Shown piece by piece: positions 9,210 to 18,990 of a DNA stretch of 49,380 nucleotides. Origin of the DNA: Acetobacter ascendens (lineage in GTDB: Bacteria; Pseudomonadota; Alphaproteobacteria; Acetobacterales; Acetobacteraceae); the NCBI RefSeq assembly GCF_001766235.1, contig NZ_CP015165.1, positions 1 through 49,380 on the forward strand, given 5' to 3'. How positions within the stretch are numbered: position 1 is the stretch's first letter; each line of letters begins with the position of its first letter. A program made the translations under genes and the position numbers. The notes under the pieces were generated by a model. That model had not been told where the DNA came from. It ran no database searches and saw only the letters and a program-made list of their open reading frames with translations.

Positions 9210-10469
9210 ATGAGAGCATCTCACTGGTCAGAAAAGCGTGCTGAAGATTTTTGCTTGAGCGTTCGAGATGGAACCCATGACTCTCCCAAGCCAACTGCAT
9301 ATGGAAAAAAACTCATAACTTCTAAAAATATTATTGGCAGCCATATAAGTTTAGAAAATTCTTACAGAATTTCTATAGAAGATGCAGAAAAAGTCGATAA
9401 GCGAAGCCTCGTTGAGCAATGGGATGTCTTAATCAGCATGATTGGAACTGTTGGTGAGGTGTGCCTAATAAAAGAAAAACCCGATTTTTCAATAAAAAAT
9501 ATTGGCTTATTCAAAAGCAAAGGAAAAGAAGAGGGAGTATATCTCTACTATTACCTCAAATCACAGCTAGCTAAAAATTACATAGAAAACAGATTGGCTG
9601 GAAGTACGCAGAAATATATATCACTCACTGAATTACGAAATATACCAATAAAATATCCGAAAAATAGGGAGGAAATGTGCGCTATTAACTATGTGCTTTC
9701 ATATCTTGACGACAAAATCGACCTCAACCGCCGGACGAACGAAACGCTGGAAGCCATGGCGCGGGCGTTGTTTCGGGACTGGTTTGTCGATTTTGGCCCG
9801 ACACGGGCAAAAATGGCCGGAGAAGCCCCTTACCTCGCCCCAGAAGTGTGGGAACTCTTTCCTGATATGCTGGATGATGAAGGGAAACCAGAGGGATGGG
9901 AAGTCCGACCCACTGGAGATTATATTAAAAATCTAGATTCCCGCCGCGTTCCACTTTCATCTGCACAACGAAGAATACGACAAGGCAAATACCCATATTA
10001 TGGAGCCGCCTCTATAGTCGATTACATTGACGATTATATTTTCAATGGGACATATCTTCTCGTCGGCGAAGACGGAACAGTGCAAACAAAATCAGGAAAC
10101 CCTGTAACTCAGTACGTACATGGAAAAATATGGGTTAATAACCACGCCCATGTCCTTCAAGGCGATAATGGTGTTTCGACAGAACATCTCCTTCTTCATT
10201 TCTCGTATGTATTGATAGAGCCTTATATCACAGGAGCGGTGCAACCAAAGGTATCTCAGAAGAATATGAATTCTATCCCATTCATTTTTTCATCAGAAAA
10301 TATAAACTCTCACTTCCAAAAAGCAGTGGAATCATTTTTTAATAAAATACTTACCAATGAAGCAGAAGCTCGTAATCTCGCCCGACTTCGAGACCTCCTC
10401 CTTCCCAAGCTCATGTCAGGCGAAATCAGCATCCGGGATGCCGAAAAGATGGTGGACAACGCGGCATGA
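9210..10469 (+). CDS. hsdS: Type I restriction-modification system specificity subunit HsdS
   Basis: This subunit recognises the two halves of the target DNA sequence. It has two target recognition domains (about residues 1-160 and 225-390), each followed by a conserved helical spacer: LSYLDDKIDLNRRTNETLEAMARALFRDWFVDFGPTRAKM and EARNLARLRDLLLPKLMSGEIS. Both recognition domains are clearly AT-richer than the GC-rich spacers and neighbours, the usual sign of domain exchange. The product is 419 residues, full length. The stop overlaps hsdR (ATGA). Confidence 0.93.
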   Translation: MRASHWSEKRAEDFCLSVRDGTHDSPKPTAYGKKLITSKNIIGSHISLENSYRISIEDAEKVDKRSLVEQWDVLISMIGTVGEVCLIKEKPDFSIKNIGLFKSKGKEEGVYLYYYLKSQLAKNYIENRLAGSTQKYISLTELRNIPIKYPKNREEMCAINYVLSYLDDKIDLNRRTNETLEAMARALFRDWFVDFGPTRAKMAGEAPYLAPEVWELFPDMLDDEGKPEGWEVRPTGDYIKNLDSRRVPLSSAQRRIRQGKYPYYGAASIVDYIDDYIFNGTYLLVGEDGTVQTKSGNPVTQYVHGKIWVNNHAHVLQGDNGVSTEHLLLHFSYVLIEPYITGAVQPKVSQKNMNSIPFIFSSENINSHFQKAVESFFNKILTNEAEARNLARLRDLLLPKLMSGEISIRDAEKMVDNAA

Positions 10470-13400
10470 GCTTTCTGTCCGAAAACGAGATTGAAGACTG
10501 GGCCTGCGATATTCTGCGCGAATGTGGCTACACCATTATCTGGGGGCCAGATATTGCCCCCGGTGGCAAAAAGCCCGAGCGTGCATCGTTATCGGACGTC
10601 ATTCTGGAAAAACGCCTGCGGGCAGCCATAGACAGGCTAAATCCACCCCTTCCCCAAGCCTCGCGCGATGAAGCCCTGCTGGCCCTGATCCGCGAAGACA
10701 CACCCGACCATGTGGACGAAAACCGCCGCCTGCATGACTATCTGGTCAATGGCGTGCCGGTGGATGTGGTGCGCGAGGATGGCACCCAGTCTGGCGACCG
10801 GGTGCGCCTGCTGGATTTTGAGAACCCGGAGAATAATGACTTTCTGGTCGTGCGCCAGTTCGTCATTGAAAAGGACGAAGCCAACCGCAGGCCAGACCTT
10901 GTTCTGTTCGTCAACGGTATGCCGCTTGGGGTGATTGAACTCAAAAGCCCCAGTTCCGAGAACGCTACGCTGGATTCAGCCTGGAACCAGTTCCAGACCT
11001 ATCGCAGCCTTATTCCCTCTCTGTTCCGTTTCAATGAAGCGTTGATGATTTCGGATGGCGCCGAGGCCCGCATTGGCTCACTGACCGCCGACCGTGACCG
11101 CTTCATGCCATGGCGCACTGTGGATGGGGAAGAACTGGTTGCAAAGAATCATGAGGAAATGGAAACCATGCTGCGCGGTGTGTTTACGCCTCGCTGGTTT
11201 CTCAACCTGATCCATGACTTCGTGCTGTTTGGCGAGAAAAACGGCAGCCCCATCAAAATTCTGGCAGGCTACCACCAGTTCCATGCCTGTCGAAAAGCCG
11301 TGGCGCAGACCGTGCGGGCTTCTGCCCCAGGCGGAGATCGCAAGGTTGGCGTGGTGTGGCATACGCAGGGGTCAGGCAAAAGCCTGCTCATGACTTTCTA
11401 TGCTGGTGTGATTGCCCGCCACCCGGAGATGGAAAATCCTACCATCATTGTCCTGACAGACCGCAATGATCTGGACGACCAACTCTTCGCCACCTTCTCC
11501 GGCGCACAGGCCCTTTTGCGCCAGACACCGGAGCAGGCGGACAGCCGGGAAGATTTACAAAAACTGCTTCGGCGCAGCTCGGGTGGTGTGATCTTCACCA
11601 CCTTGCAGAAATTCCAGCCCAAAGAGGGCGAAACCAGCCTGCCCATGCTGACCGATCGGCGCAATGTGGTGGTCATGGCGGACGAAGCGCACCGCAGTCA
11701 GTATGGGCTGGAAGCCAAATTCGACCGCCAGACGGGCAAGGTCTCCTACGGCTTTGCCAAATACCTGCGCGATGCCCTGCCCAATGCGTCCTTTATCGGT
11801 TTTACCGGCACCCCCATTGAAAATGCCGATGTGAACACTCGCAGCATCTTTGGCGACTACATCGACATTTACGACATCGCACAGGCTGTCGAAGATGGTG
11901 CAACCGTGCCCATCTATTACGAAAGCCGCCTTGTGCGTATCGAACTGGATGAAGACCTCAAGGAAGAGCTGGACGATGAACTGGCCGATATTGTCGAAGG
12001 GCTTTCTGAAAACGAGGAACACAAGCTCAGCCAGAAATACTCTCGCGTGGAAGCACTGGTCGGCTCGGAACCCCGCCTGCGCCGGATAGCCGAAGACCTT
12101 GTGACCCATTTTGAAAACCGCCTGACTGCCCTTGAAGGCAAGGGCATGATCGTGGGCATGAGCCGGGCCATCTGTGTGGCGCTCTATAACGAGATCATCC
12201 GCTTACGCCCCGCATGGCACAGTGATGACGATAATGAAGGAGCCATCAAGGTGGTGATGACCGGCAGTTCATCCGACCCTGCCGGGTTCCAGCCCCATAT
12301 TGGCAAGAAATCCAAAGCCCGGCGTGAACTGCTGGCAAAGCGCATGAAGGACAATAACGACCCGCTCCGGCTTGTCATTGTGCGCGACATGTGGCTGACG
12401 GGTTTTGACGTGCCTTCCATGCACACCATGTATGTCGACAAACCCATGCGCGGGCATGGGCTGATGCAAGCCATTGCCCGCGTCAACCGCGTGTTCAAGG
12501 GTAAACCCGGTGGTCTAGTGGTGGACTATATCGGTCTTGCCCAGAACCTGAAGGCAGCTTTGGGCGAATACTCCGCCGGAGACCGCGAACAGGTCGGCAT
12601 TGATGAAGGTGAGGCCATCCGCGCCTTGCAGGAACGCTACGAAGTCGTGCGGGCCATGTTCAATCCCGGTCAGGCGGGTGGGTTTGACTACCGCCCCGCC
12701 TTGCAGGACGGCGCGACACCCAAGGCCAAGCTGTCCATCATGGCGGGAGCGCTTGACCATATTCTGGGCCAGCAGCAACGCGCCATGGCATCCGCGAAAA
12801 ATGACGAAGAGCGTAAGGCCGCCCAGAAACGCTACCCGGATGCCGTCAAGGCACTCTCTGTAGCTTTTGCGTTGGCTTCTGCCAGTGATGAGGCCGCAAA
12901 GCTACGTGATGAAATCGGGTTTTTTGAAGCTGTCAGGGCAGCACTGGTCAAGAGTGTGAGCAATGGCACCGATGGACGGAGTGCGCAGGAGCGCGAACTG
13001 GCCATCAGGCAACTGGTCAGCAAAGCGGTCATTTCCACTGACATCATCGACATCATGGAAGCCGCAGGCATTGGAAAGCCTGATATTTCCATCCTCTCGG
13101 ACGCCTTCTTGCAAGAAGTGCTGGAAATGCCCCAGCGCAATCTGGCCATTGAAGCGCTCAAAAAACTGCTGGAAGGCCAGATACGCAGCCGAACCCGCTC
13201 CAACATCACGGAAGCCGAAGCCTTCTCACAACGGCTGGAACAGGCTGTCGCCCGCTACCATGCCAACGCCCTGACGTCCGCTCAAATTCTGGATGAACTC
13301 ATCCGCATGGCACGTGACATGGCCTCCGCCCGCGACCGGGGCGAAGAACTGGGCCTGACACAGGAAGAAATCGCGTTCTATGACGCGCTGGCCCAGAACC

Positions 13401-13645
13401 AGAGCGCCAAGGAAGCTATGGGCGACCCCAGCCTACGGGTTATCGCCACAGCACTGGTGAAGACCATTCGGGAGAATGCCACAGTGGACTGGACCGTCAT
13501 GGCGCAGGCACGCGCAAAAATGCGGACTTCAGTCAAACGCCTACTCCGGCAGTATGGATACCCGCCAGATATGGAGGCGGAAGCGGTGCAGCACATCCTG
13601 CGTCAGGCGGAGCAGTTTGCGCCGGTATGGGCTGGACAGAAATAG
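10466..13645 (+). CDS. hsdR: Type I restriction-modification system restriction subunit HsdR
   Basis: This 1059-residue DNA translocase and endonuclease has the PD-(D/E)xK nuclease core in RRPDLVLFVNGMPLGVIELKSP (about residues 140-160), Walker A HTQGSGKSLLM (about 300), the DEAH box VMADEAHRSQYG (about 405), and the helicase motif FTGTPIENADV (about 450). A long helical C-terminus contacts HsdM/HsdS in known complexes. ATG 10466 overlaps the hsdS stop by 4 nt. With hsdM and hsdS the system appears complete and intact. Confidence 0.95.
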   Translation: MSFLSENEIEDWACDILRECGYTIIWGPDIAPGGKKPERASLSDVILEKRLRAAIDRLNPPLPQASRDEALLALIREDTPDHVDENRRLHDYLVNGVPVDVVREDGTQSGDRVRLLDFENPENNDFLVVRQFVIEKDEANRRPDLVLFVNGMPLGVIELKSPSSENATLDSAWNQFQTYRSLIPSLFRFNEALMISDGAEARIGSLTADRDRFMPWRTVDGEELVAKNHEEMETMLRGVFTPRWFLNLIHDFVLFGEKNGSPIKILAGYHQFHACRKAVAQTVRASAPGGDRKVGVVWHTQGSGKSLLMTFYAGVIARHPEMENPTIIVLTDRNDLDDQLFATFSGAQALLRQTPEQADSREDLQKLLRRSSGGVIFTTLQKFQPKEGETSLPMLTDRRNVVVMADEAHRSQYGLEAKFDRQTGKVSYGFAKYLRDALPNASFIGFTGTPIENADVNTRSIFGDYIDIYDIAQAVEDGATVPIYYESRLVRIELDEDLKEELDDELADIVEGLSENEEHKLSQKYSRVEALVGSEPRLRRIAEDLVTHFENRLTALEGKGMIVGMSRAICVALYNEIIRLRPAWHSDDDNEGAIKVVMTGSSSDPAGFQPHIGKKSKARRELLAKRMKDNNDPLRLVIVRDMWLTGFDVPSMHTMYVDKPMRGHGLMQAIARVNRVFKGKPGGLVVDYIGLAQNLKAALGEYSAGDREQVGIDEGEAIRALQERYEVVRAMFNPGQAGGFDYRPALQDGATPKAKLSIMAGALDHILGQQQRAMASAKNDEERKAAQKRYPDAVKALSVAFALASASDEAAKLRDEIGFFEAVRAALVKSVSNGTDGRSAQERELAIRQLVSKAVISTDIIDIMEAAGIGKPDISILSDAFLQEVLEMPQRNLAIEALKKLLEGQIRSRTRSNITEAEAFSQRLEQAVARYHANALTSAQILDELIRMARDMASARDRGEELGLTQEEIAFYDALAQNQSAKEAMGDPSLRVIATALVKTIRENATVDWTVMAQARAKMRTSVKRLLRQYGYPPDMEAEAVQHILRQAEQFAPVWAGQK

Positions 13646-13661
13646 CAGTCGGCTGTGACCA

Positions 13662-14060
13662 TCATGTAGGAGGACATTCCACCTCGTATTCATATTCGGA
13701 GCGCGGTTGAAATCTGGCTTTGTAATCACACAAGAACTCATCAAAGTAGATAACAGTCCACTCTGGCAATTCGGCCTTAATGGCACGGGCTATTGTTAAC
13801 CCTTCCTCTGAAAATGCTTCCAGATCAAAGGGTGGACTCTCTTCATTAGGTGGGAAATCATAGTCATTGTAACGATCTGCCCATGCCAAGAGGCGCTGAC
13901 GGAGCGTGTCTGTAATGGGTAACTCATCAGGATCGGCAGGGCATCCGTTCCGCTCCCAGATACCTTCACAACTATATTCCCCCATAACCCGAACCCATTT
14001 TGTTTTTGTAAAATCGTCTTCCTGAGATACAGGAAGACCATCACTGTCGTTCGCGCTCAT
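13662..14060 (-). CDS. Small acidic hypothetical protein
   Basis: The product is 132 residues and strongly acidic, with roughly 30 Asp/Glu against about a dozen Lys/Arg. No domain is recognised. It contains VRVMGEYSCEGIW near residue 23 and ends YEYEVECPPT. It lies antisense between hsdR (stop 16 bp away) and the vapBC pair, with which it shares a 70-bp divergent promoter region. Acidic composition beside an RM operon could suggest a DNA mimic or immunity-type role, but nothing in the sequence proves this. Confidence 0.6.
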   Translation of the reverse strand: MSANDSDGLPVSQEDDFTKTKWVRVMGEYSCEGIWERNGCPADPDELPITDTLRQRLLAWADRYNDYDFPPNEESPPFDLEAFSEEGLTIARAIKAELPEWTVIYFDEFLCDYKARFQPRSEYEYEVECPPT

Positions 14061-14130
14061 TTAACTATAATCCTCTTGTTTTTTGATATACATAAATATA
14101 AATTGTTTATCTGTTGTGGAGGAGATTCTT

Positions 14131-14328
14131 ATGCAAGTGTCCAAGTGGGGTAACAGTCTGGCTGTCCGAATTCCCTCGCATATTGTCAAACAACTGGGTC
14201 TTCAGGAAGGTGACAATGTGGAAGCTCTTTTTACACGCCTCAAATCCAAAGAAGAAGCTCTTCGTTCCTTGAAAGAAATCGGAAAGAAACTGCCTTCCGG
14301 CTTTCGGTTTGAACGCTCAAAAGACTGA
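14131..14328 (+). CDS. vapB: AbrB/MazE-type antitoxin of a VapBC pair
   Basis: This 65-residue protein starts MQVSKWGNSLAVRIPSHIVKQLGLQEGD, the SpoVT/AbrB swapped-hairpin DNA-binding fold found in MazE and VapB antitoxins. A strong ribosome site (GGAGGAG, 14117-14123) precedes ATG 14131. The C-terminal tail (LPSGFRFERSKD) is the expected toxin-neutralising part. It overlaps the toxin gene by one base (TGATG). It would bind its own promoter and repress the operon, as is usual for the family. Confidence 0.88.
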   Translation: MQVSKWGNSLAVRIPSHIVKQLGLQEGDNVEALFTRLKSKEEALRSLKEIGKKLPSGFRFERSKD

Positions 14329-14741
14329 TGTCACTCTTTCTGGATACGAACATCCTTCTCTATGCCATGATGGAAGAAGGAACAGAAAAGGCTGGTATTG
14401 CTGACAGTATCCTTCTGCATCAGGACTGCCATATCTCGGTGCAGACACTCAACGAAGCAACCAATACGCTAAGACGCAAAACTAAACTTCCGCTAGACGA
14501 CATCAAAACCCTTATCTCGGATTTCCGGGGACTGGTCACAATCCACCCCATCACAGAAACCGTTTACAGTCGGGGCTGGGCCATCATTGAACGCTATGGA
14601 CTCCAGACTTACGACGCCATGATTCTGGCCTGCGCCATAGAAAACGGTATCGAAACCCTATTGTCCGAAGACATGCAGAATGGTCAGAAGATTTTTGATA
14701 TGGTGACAATCATTAACCCCTTTCAGAAAGCCATAGATTAG
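14328..14741 (+). CDS. vapC: PIN-domain toxin (VapC-like ribonuclease)
   Basis: This 137-residue PIN domain has the acidic metal-binding residues: Asp in LFLDTNILLY, Glu in VQTLNEATNTLRR, Asp in LQTYDAMILACA, and a late Asp in LLSEDMQNGQ. PIN toxins cleave specific RNAs, commonly initiator tRNA or 23S rRNA; the target here is unknown. It is translationally coupled to the antitoxin upstream. The gene ends about 135 bp before the first tRNA-end repeat. Confidence 0.9.
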   Translation: MSLFLDTNILLYAMMEEGTEKAGIADSILLHQDCHISVQTLNEATNTLRRKTKLPLDDIKTLISDFRGLVTIHPITETVYSRGWAIIERYGLQTYDAMILACAIENGIETLLSEDMQNGQKIFDMVTIINPFQKAID

Positions 14742-14874
14742 GATTAAATTGATTTCGCCACGTTCCCAGATTGTTTAACCAACGCAGGGAACAAAAATAC
14801 CAACCAGAAGACAGCGCGTCGCATTCTTTTTGCTGTTTCAATGGGTTAAGAAAGTGTCACTGCGGGTTGATGCA

Positions 14875-14901
14875 GGTTCGAGTCCCGCAGTTCGCACCAC
14901 A
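14875..14901 (+). other. tRNA 3'-end remnant I, putative attachment site
   Basis: The stretch starts GGTTCGAGTCCCGCAG and runs on through TTCGCACCA, matching the T-arm, acceptor 3' strand and CCA of a tRNA (discriminator A; most like tRNA-Leu, low certainty). There is no 5' half, so this is a junction and not a functional tRNA. A 25-base core (14877-14901) is identical at 21014-21038. An integrase gene starts about 90 bp downstream. Confidence 0.8.
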
Positions 14902-15671
14902 CTAAAGCATTGAAAATACTGGGTTTTTCAGGTTTCCCCCAACCTGAGACCCAGTGTTTGCTACACCGGGTTGCTACACCAGTGGCTCATAATGCTGATT
15001 CGCAGACCATCAGGATACTCATATCGCCAAAAAGTCCCTCTTCCGATTCGGGCTTTTCTGGGAAAACGTGAGCTATGGATAGCTCTGGATACGAACGATA
15101 AAGCTCTTGCAAAAAATCGAGCTTCTGCGATTTATATATTGACAAATAAATTATTTTCGGAATTGAAAATCGTGTCTAAAGAGTTATCTCAAGATGAGAA
15201 CGACATCATAAGAGATATCATTGATGCACGGTTCAAGCCGTTGTTCGATGAAGTGATAGCAAGATATGAGACTGAGCTATCAAACCTGAAATCCCAATAT
15301 CAGCTTATGAATGCCGAACACCTATTCGCACGGATTGAGCAAGATGATGAGTTTAAGAAATTTGCAAAAGATGCCACTGATGGAGTTAGTAAAATTCAGG
15401 GATTGATGAAGGATATCCCTGATTTGGATATCAGGAAGAAAATGACCGATATCGTTGGTCATTTTAATAATATTGAATCATGGACAAAGCCCAAGGAACC
15501 GCAGAAATCTCCATTATTCTCTGACGCATCTGAAGCCTTTATCCTAGCATCATCCAAAGGATGGAAAGATTCAGACTTCAGAGCATATCGCAGTTCTATT
15601 AAAAGATTTTTGGAATGTTGCGGAGATAAAGAGATACGGCTTTATACGGGTGCAGATGCTGGACGATTTAA

Positions 15672-16576
15672 GAGCCCTTTTGGAAATTCGCTATGATAGG
15701 TTTTCAAGAGGTTTTGAGCGTGATTCAAAGGCAGGATGTGGACGCCAGCACAACGAGGCCGCATGGCCGGAATTACACGCAAGACGAAACGCTATCCGTC
15801 TGATCTGACAGATGAGGAATGGGAGCGCATAGCGCCTCTGATGCCCCCTGCGAACCGGCGTGGTCGGAAACGGACAACCGATTTCCGTGAGATCATCAAT
15901 GCTCTGCGCTATCTCGTGCGCTCAGGCTGCGGTTGGGAGATGCTTCCGGTTCATTTTGGCCCATGGCAAACGGTTTACTGGTGGTTCCGCAGGCTGATGC
16001 GCCGTTTCCTGTTCCAGACCATTCATGATGTCTGTCTGATGCTCGATCGTGAAGCGACAGGACGCGAAACCAGTCCATCGGGTGGTGTCATTGATAGCCA
16101 GAGTATCAAGGCACCCCACGCAAAGACACGTGGTTATGACGCAGGCAAGAAGATCGTCGGTCGGAAACGTCACATCGCAGTTGATACGGATGGCCGCCTT
16201 CTCCTGGTCCAGCTGACAACAGCCGATATTTCGGACAGTGCAGGAGGACAGATGATCCTTGATGCCATTCGTAAACGCTGGCCTTGGGTGAAGCACCTGT
16301 TTGCCGATGGAGCCTATGACCGCCTCCAGTTGATGGATAAGGCCACTTTTCTCGACTTCACAGTCGAGATCATCCGGCAGTCAGAGACAGCAAAAGGGTT
16401 TGAAATCCTGCCGCGTCGGTGGGTTGTGGAACGGACCTTCGGTTGGATGATCCGCTGGCGTCGCCTTGTGAAGGACTACGAACAGCGGATCGACGTCGCA
16501 GAGGCCATGATCCACATCGCCATGGGAAGCCTCATGCTACGCCGAAACGCTCATCCGTGAATTTCCAAAAGGGCTC
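15672..16576 (+). mobile_element. IS5-family element, IS12528-like, 905 bp, copy 1
   Basis: The terminal inverted repeat GAGCCCTTTTGGAAATTC is exact at both ends. The flanks are TTA on the left and TAA on the right. Reconstruction of the integrase implies a TA duplication here, whereas copy 2 (34448-35352) shows TTA on both sides. The length of 905 bp matches copy 2. Confidence 0.9.
15763..16560 (+). CDS. IS5-family transposase (IS12528-like), copy 1
   Basis: The 265-residue protein starts MAGITRKTKRYPSDLTDEEWERI and includes the DUF4096-type N-terminus and DDE residues: Asp in GGVIDSQSIKAP, Asp in HLFADGAYDR and Glu in RWVVERTFGWMIRWRR. I prefer ATG 15763 (GAGG 5 nt upstream) to ATG 15736. 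It differs from copy 2 by one visible residue (RQSE against RRSE). It appears intact. Confidence 0.9.
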   Translation: MAGITRKTKRYPSDLTDEEWERIAPLMPPANRRGRKRTTDFREIINALRYLVRSGCGWEMLPVHFGPWQTVYWWFRRLMRRFLFQTIHDVCLMLDREATGRETSPSGGVIDSQSIKAPHAKTRGYDAGKKIVGRKRHIAVDTDGRLLLVQLTTADISDSAGGQMILDAIRKRWPWVKHLFADGAYDRLQLMDKATFLDFTVEIIRQSETAKGFEILPRRWVVERTFGWMIRWRRLVKDYEQRIDVAEAMIHIAMGSLMLRRNAHP

Positions 16577-17485
16577 TAAGGAACTGATGGAACAGCTTCC
16601 AGAAAATTACGGTCGTAATACTAAAGATACACGGACTGTTCCGCAGTTAGTTAAGGAAGCCAATAAGAAAAAATTAAAGCGGGTATCAGGAAAATCTGTT
16701 AAGAATCACTTCTCCAAAATGTCTTCTATATGGAGATATTATATTCTCCGTGATTTAGTAGATAAGAATATTTTTATCGGCTGGAACTTTGACACGAAAC
16801 AGAAGGTAAAGCGTGTCAGATGGTCAGATGAATATCTTGAAAAACTTATCAACGCATCGTTCGATATCTCCACAACCATATCAAAAGAGACATATGCCTA
16901 CGTTGTTGGAGTTGGCTCTTATACGGGTATGCGTCTTGAAGAAATCTGTCGCATCCGCATTGAAGATATTCAGGACATTAAGGGTATCCCTTGCATTATC
17001 ATCCAGGAGCATCAGCCAGAAAAAGGGAAACCTTGGACAGCATGGAACCCGAAGAGCGAAGCTGGTGCCAGAGTTGTTCCTATAGCTCAAAAACTTATTG
17101 AAGCTGGCTTCTTGGATTTCATTGAAAAAGCTAAACGGATGAAAAGCCGTTATGTGTTTTCAGAATTAAAATTTTCAGGAAAAGATAAAAAACGCTCAGG
17201 CTTAATCCAGAGAAATTTCTCAACGCATAAATCCAGGTTGGGCATCCCTGCCACTACTGTTTTCCATTCCTTCCGCCATTATGTCTCAACAAAATTGCGG
17301 AACATTCACGAACATGGTGAAGGTGGATTGCGTGAGGTTTGGATTGATAATTTTCTGGGACACGAAGGAAATAATCGCTCTGTAGGGAATACTGTTTATC
17401 TGGATGAAGTCGATGTTGAAAACCTTAAAACCGTCGCTGATAGCGTCGTATATCCAGATTTTTGGAATGTCAGGAAACTCATACA

Positions 17486-18151
17486 ATGACACTGGAAGAC
17501 CAAGAGATATATCTTCTTCAGCACTCGTTGTACTCTCTGGAAGAAGAATATGCGGGACTTTCCTGCTCATGGGAATCTTATAAAGTTTTCCACGAAAAGT
17601 ATTATCTAACACATAAATACGAAAGTCTTCATTCAGACTTCTCGATTGATATCATCACAGGAGCCCTCGTAAGAGATTCATGGGCTTGCATGATGCGTAT
17701 ATGGGACAAAAAGAGTAAAGGATATAATAATATGAATATGTGCTCTTTTTATAATGCAGCATCAAAATTAAAATACGATACACATATAAATTCAGATGAG
17801 AGATTATTTTATAAATCAAAGAAAATTATAAGAACTATATACAATCACAACATACGTATTGTGGGTAATATAAAATACATAAGAAATAATTTTTTATCAC
17901 ACAAAAATATTGGTGACGAAAAAGAAATCATCGAATTAAAGGACGGACGTAGGTTAGACCAATTCCAAATTAACCACTCAATCGACGAATTCGATAACCT
18001 TTACCTAAAAACAGAAGAAATTATATCTTCGTGTCATGAACTTTTTGGACGGAAACTTAATAAACAAAATTTAGAAATGGCTAGAACTGCAAGCATAAAG
18101 GGTACAGATGAATTAATTGAAAAAATCTTATACGAACAAAAAAAGGGATAG
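17486..18151 (+). CDS. HEPN-domain protein, AbiU2-like
   Basis: The 221-residue, AT-rich gene starts at ATG 17486, overlapping the integrase stop (ATGA). A mostly helical protein with RDSWACMMRIWDKKSK near residue 65 and the HEPN catalytic-type motif RNNFLSHK (Arg-x5-His, about residue 135) resembles the AbiU2 class of HEPN proteins associated with abortive infection. I infer a ribonuclease or defence role as cargo of the integrative element. Coupling to an integrase is unusual. The family call rests on helical pattern and motif, so it is moderate. Confidence 0.6.
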   Translation: MTLEDQEIYLLQHSLYSLEEEYAGLSCSWESYKVFHEKYYLTHKYESLHSDFSIDIITGALVRDSWACMMRIWDKKSKGYNNMNMCSFYNAASKLKYDTHINSDERLFYKSKKIIRTIYNHNIRIVGNIKYIRNNFLSHKNIGDEKEIIELKDGRRLDQFQINHSIDEFDNLYLKTEEIISSCHELFGRKLNKQNLEMARTASIKGTDELIEKILYEQKKG

Positions 18152-18282
18152 ATTTCTCTATCCCCTACAAATCCATGATATACTACTTTAAGACCAATCA
18201 AAATAAACATCAGGAATGTGTATGACTTTATAATAACACATACTCCTGACGTTTTGGAAAAGTTTTTGGCGTAAGGAGTATT

Positions 18283-18925
18283 TTGAGCTATGAAAAATTA
18301 GAGCAACACATACATGAAAACAGTGTCGATACATATGACACGTTAAACGCTCTTCATCCATTCTATCGCTATAAGCTATATCAGAAAATCAAAGAAAACA
18401 GCCGTTTATCAGATGATTGCGATGCTTGTGAATGGGCTCTTAATGTCATCAGAATGCTTCCAAGGCTGAAAAAATCCGTCGTTGATACGTTCGAATTAGT
18501 ATCTTTTTCCCATGAAGAAATTAGAGAACTCTACGGAATCACAGGGCAAAAGTTATCAGCCAAAGCCAATAAAGCTCGTATCAACATACGTAAAATTTTA
18601 GACATTTCTAAAGATGATGATGAAGTTCAACAGCAGTTTAATGATGATAAGGCCAGTCGATATAAGTCTATAAAATATGATGGATTTAGTGTTCAGGATT
18701 CCATTAATCGGAAAAAGAAAAACAATAAAGCAAGAGACTGGGCTATCTCTGAATGCCTGGAAGCATCCGCACGATTAGCAGGATTAACACCTTCCCCATA
18801 TGACTCAGGATATTTTATTTCCCTTACGCTACCTGGGATATATCATTCAATGACCTTCGAAAAAACGAATGATGAAATCAATCGCAGACTCAACGGCATC
18901 AAACGCGATGCCGAACGAGCTGATA
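18283..18925 (+). pseudogene. Sigma-region-4-like HTH protein, 3' end disrupted by IS3 element
   Basis: TTG 18283 is the likely start because AAGGAG (18273-18278) precedes it and the nearby ATG is out of frame with an early stop. Residues about 65-110 (MLPRLKKSVVDTFELVSFSHEEIRELYGITGQKLSAKANKARINIRKIL) have the spacing of sigma-70 region 4 or a LuxR-like HTH. The natural frame runs to ...GIKRDAERAD and then enters the IS3-family element. After it, SFRLASR-stop at 20237 onward may be the original tail. It may be a regulator of the element; the role is unknown. Confidence 0.55.
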
Positions 18926-18990
18926 GAGGTGGTCCCCATTTTTCGGACAGGGCGATAAGCTATCATCTGGCCTGAACGAGGACGGGTTTT

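Larger units (their letters stand above)
14992..17489 (+). pseudogene. Tyrosine integrase I, split by an IS12528-like element
   Basis: The 5' part (14992-15671) begins MLIRRPSGYSYRQKVPLPIRAFLGKRELW, a DUF6538-like arm-binding start, followed by a long coiled-coil-like insert. The 3' part (16577-17489) has the catalytic residues: Arg in YTGMRLEEICRIR, His-x-x-Arg in HSFRHYVSTKLRN, His in FLGHEG and nucleophile Tyr in NTVYLDE. Removing the IS and one TA restores ADAGRF-KELMEQL in frame. ATG 14992 fits the family start better than the upstream TTG 14971. It would recombine the element at the tRNA end. The last codons overlap the next gene (ATGA). Confidence 0.88.

Noticed and set aside
14821..14905. 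Complete tRNA gene at remnant I
   Set aside because: No matching 5' acceptor strand or anticodon arm is found upstream; only the 3' end is present.
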